This document shows positions 62,527 to 64,000 of a stretch of 64,000 bases of DNA, piece after piece. A program made the translations under genes and the position numbers. The notes under the pieces are model-generated. The model was not told the DNA's origin and did no database searches. It saw only the letters and a list, made by a program, of their open reading frames with translations. Source of the stretch: Deltaproteobacteria bacterium (GTDB lineage: Bacteria > Desulfobacterota > Dissulfuribacteria > Dissulfuribacterales > QOAL01); the NCBI GenBank assembly GCA_026995935.1, contig JALWNK010000022.1, positions 1 to 64,000 of the forward strand, given 5' to 3'. Positions within the stretch are counted from its first letter, which is position 1. Each line of letters starts with the position of its first letter.

Positions 62527-63318
62527 TTATTGGATCTCGAACTTGAGAGTGGTCTCTATCTTGACGGGAGGCGAGAGTGTCTTTGGTGGGTGAGGCAGTG
62601 GACTCGACCTTTCAAGTGTTTTGATTGTTGCCCGATTGAGGTCTTTATATCTCGAAGGCTTTATGATGGAGGTATCTAATATAGTCCCATCACTTCCTAT
62701 GAGAAATGAAACCATCACTTCTCCCTCTCTACCAAATATGCGTGCATTGTACGGATAAGACTTGTTTTGTTCGATTATGGCTCTTACCTTGCTGAGATAG
62801 TCTCTAAGGCCCTTTTGACTGATGGTTGCCCCGGCACGATCAATCCTCTTTAAGGTGCCTGGGCGCCTTTTAGATGGTGGAAAAGTTTCTTTAGCTGTCG
62901 ATTTCTTCTTTTGTTTGGGCCCTTTTACTGCTTTACCCTTCTTCTTTGTTCGCTTATTCTCTAGCCTTTTAATGGGGGCAGCTAGTTTCTGGATTGCCCC
63001 TTTATTAGCGGTATCCCTTTTCTGCAGGGCTTTTTTTACATGGGTCTTCTCAATCTCTCTTTTTGCTTCCTTAAGGCGTATCCTTTTGGGTCTAGCCCTT
63101 TTCTTATTCTTCTTTTCCCTTGCATTTTTCTCTTTTTCTTCTTTTTTGGGGGAGTTTGACTCTATTGCAAAGGCCCTTCCTCCTAGGACAATCTCGATTC
63201 CATGGGGTCTCGTCTCCTTGGGCCTTTCGTCAAAGGAAATGAACATAAAAAAGACATGTATCGCAAATGAAACCAATATGGAAAGCAAGAACCTGGCCTT
63301 TATATCTGTTTCATACAT
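62527..63318 (-). CDS. TonB-like energy transducer
   Basis: This 263-residue protein has one N-terminal span (FLLSILVSFAIHVFFMFI), a very Lys/Arg-rich linker (about residues 55-160) and a C-terminal TonB domain. That domain includes VMVSFLIGSDGTILDTSIIK and a LPHPPKTLSPPVKIETTLKF tail. The ATG at 63318 has AGGAT just before it; a TTG eight codons earlier is possible. It lies 42 bases downstream of exbD and forms the second Ton/Tol-type set in the window. Confidence 0.85.
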   Translation of the reverse strand: MYETDIKARFLLSILVSFAIHVFFMFISFDERPKETRPHGIEIVLGGRAFAIESNSPKKEEKEKNAREKKNKKRARPKRIRLKEAKREIEKTHVKKALQKRDTANKGAIQKLAAPIKRLENKRTKKKGKAVKGPKQKKKSTAKETFPPSKRRPGTLKRIDRAGATISQKGLRDYLSKVRAIIEQNKSYPYNARIFGREGEVMVSFLIGSDGTILDTSIIKPSRYKDLNRATIKTLERSSPLPHPPKTLSPPVKIETTLKFEIQ

Positions 63319-63360
63319 GGATCCTAATCCATTTACCTTCAAACTGGGATGAGTAAATTT

Positions 63361-63783
63361 TCAGGAAGTGTCCCTTTGGGTTGAGATCATCACCTTTTTA
63401 ATACCTGCTTCCTTGGCCATGTCCATGATCTTAACTACCCGCTCAACAGCTACATCCTTTTCAGCCCGCAATTCAAGACCTTCTTGTTTGGCTCTGGGCG
63501 AAAGCCCCTCTAAGCGCTTTCGGATTCCATTTTCGGTAGCCTGTCTCCCATCAATAAAGAGATCTCCATTCCTTTTTAGGGCTACCACTATCGGCCCTTT
63601 GGTTTGGGTCTCTCCCCTGGAACTTGGAGGGAGATTCACTAAAAACTGCTGTTCTTCAATAAAGTTACTGACCAGCATAAAGTAGATGAGTAGGAGGAAT
63701 ACGATGTCTATGAGAGGTGTTATGGGGATGGATATGCTGTGTGTAGCCCTTAAGACGTGCCTCCTTCCCCTGAGCCTTCTCAT
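63361..63783 (-). CDS. exbD: ExbD/TolR-type protein
   Basis: This 140-residue protein has the ExbD pattern: a basic N-terminus, a span with the proton-path Asp in ITPLIDIVFLLLIYFMLVS and a periplasmic domain with VVALKRNGDLFIDG and LRAEKDVAVERVV. Its start overlaps the stop of exbB by four bases. It should act with that ExbB and the TonB-like protein. Confidence 0.9.
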   Translation of the reverse strand: MRRLRGRRHVLRATHSISIPITPLIDIVFLLLIYFMLVSNFIEEQQFLVNLPPSSRGETQTKGPIVVALKRNGDLFIDGRQATENGIRKRLEGLSPRAKQEGLELRAEKDVAVERVVKIMDMAKEAGIKKVMISTQRDTS

Positions 63784-64000
63784 GGTCTCGTCTCCTCTGT
63801 GTCTTCACGCCAAAGTGCTATCATATAGGTGAAGGCCGTGTGATGTAGCTCATCCTCTAGTCCACTGATCCGTGCAGTTAGTATCTTGTGGAATACCATA
63901 AGGGGTATGGCCACGCTCAACCCTACGGCTGTAGTCAGCATTGCCTCCCATATACCGCCGGCGAGGCTGTGTGCATTCACTTGGCCACCCGCTTTTTCTA
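63780..64000 (-). CDS. exbB: ExbB/TolQ-type proton-channel subunit, partial
   Basis: The open frame continues to the window edge without a stop, so the start lies outside. The visible 73 or so residues include AGGIWEAMLTTAVGLSVAIPLMVFHKIL, the last membrane span region of ExbB. The C-terminus is charged. It is coupled to exbD. Confidence 0.88.
   Translation of the reverse strand, partial: EKAGGQVNAHSLAGGIWEAMLTTAVGLSVAIPLMVFHKILTARISGLEDELHHTAFTYMIALWREDTEETRP

Overview
The window looks like chromosomal DNA of a Gram-negative, anaerobic, sulfur-metabolising member of the Desulfobacterota (the old deltaproteobacteria). This assignment is inference from gene content. It rests on an outer-membrane envelope (Tol/Ton genes, a porin, an ArnT-like transferase), futalosine-pathway menaquinone genes, a ResB/CcsA cytochrome c assembly system, an orange-protein (ORP)-type cluster of MinD/Mrp ATPases with NifX-like proteins, two CoA-disulfide-reductase/rhodanese flavoproteins, ThiC plus Thi4, and many HDOD and histidine-kinase signalling proteins. 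A Dissulfuribacter-like lineage would fit but is not proven. Apart from a possible insertion-sequence end at the extreme left, the window reads as stable core genome with tightly packed operons.

Layout. 1-4.4 kb: possible IS end, a small phosphoesterase, a PAS histidine kinase, then a cysteine-rich protein translationally coupled to mqnB and mqnD. 4.5-8.3 kb: tolQ-tolR-tolA-like genes and an ArnT-like glycosyltransferase. 8.3-13.5 kb (minus strand): tatA, resB, ccsA, a second tatA, a nucleotidyltransferase, a DUF374 acyltransferase, a small winged-helix-like protein and CvpA. 13.6-17.5 kb: ppx/gppA, guaB, a sigma-54 activator. 18-23.2 kb: CoA-disulfide reductase-rhodanese, a DsbC-like thioredoxin, a stand-alone AICAR formyltransferase, a small unknown, a hydrolase. 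23.2-34.3 kb: AmrS, then a signalling region with a CheD-like protein lacking its catalytic cysteine, three HDOD proteins, two large histidine kinases, an M48-TPR protease and a MagIII-like DNA glycosylase. 34.6-38.7 kb: YjbQ and cell-wall or peptide hydrolases. 38.8-39 kb: tRNA-Lys and tRNA-Glu.

39-41.3 kb: thiC-thi4 under a TPP riboswitch with a terminator. 41.5-50.9 kb: a beta-CASP nuclease, a CheY-like regulator with a small partner, ispG, proS, a bifunctional (p)ppGpp enzyme, L28, a PilZ protein, queA. 51-55.5 kb (minus): the ORP-type cluster with FmdB and TIGR02757 proteins, from a promoter facing the second CoA-disulfide reductase-rhodanese gene (55.7-57.4 kb). 57.5-64 kb: a second FmdB protein, a DUF3373-like outer-membrane protein, a class II aldolase, LD-carboxypeptidase, a DnaJ-type protein, tRNA-Arg, and a second tonB-exbD-exbB set running off the right edge.

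For follow-up, the strongest leads are the degenerate CheD paired with an HDOD protein inside an HDOD-rich region, the cysteine-rich protein embedded in the futalosine operon, and the ORP-type operon with its extra His/Cys-rich NifX-like members. No CRISPR array, prophage or clear defence system was seen.
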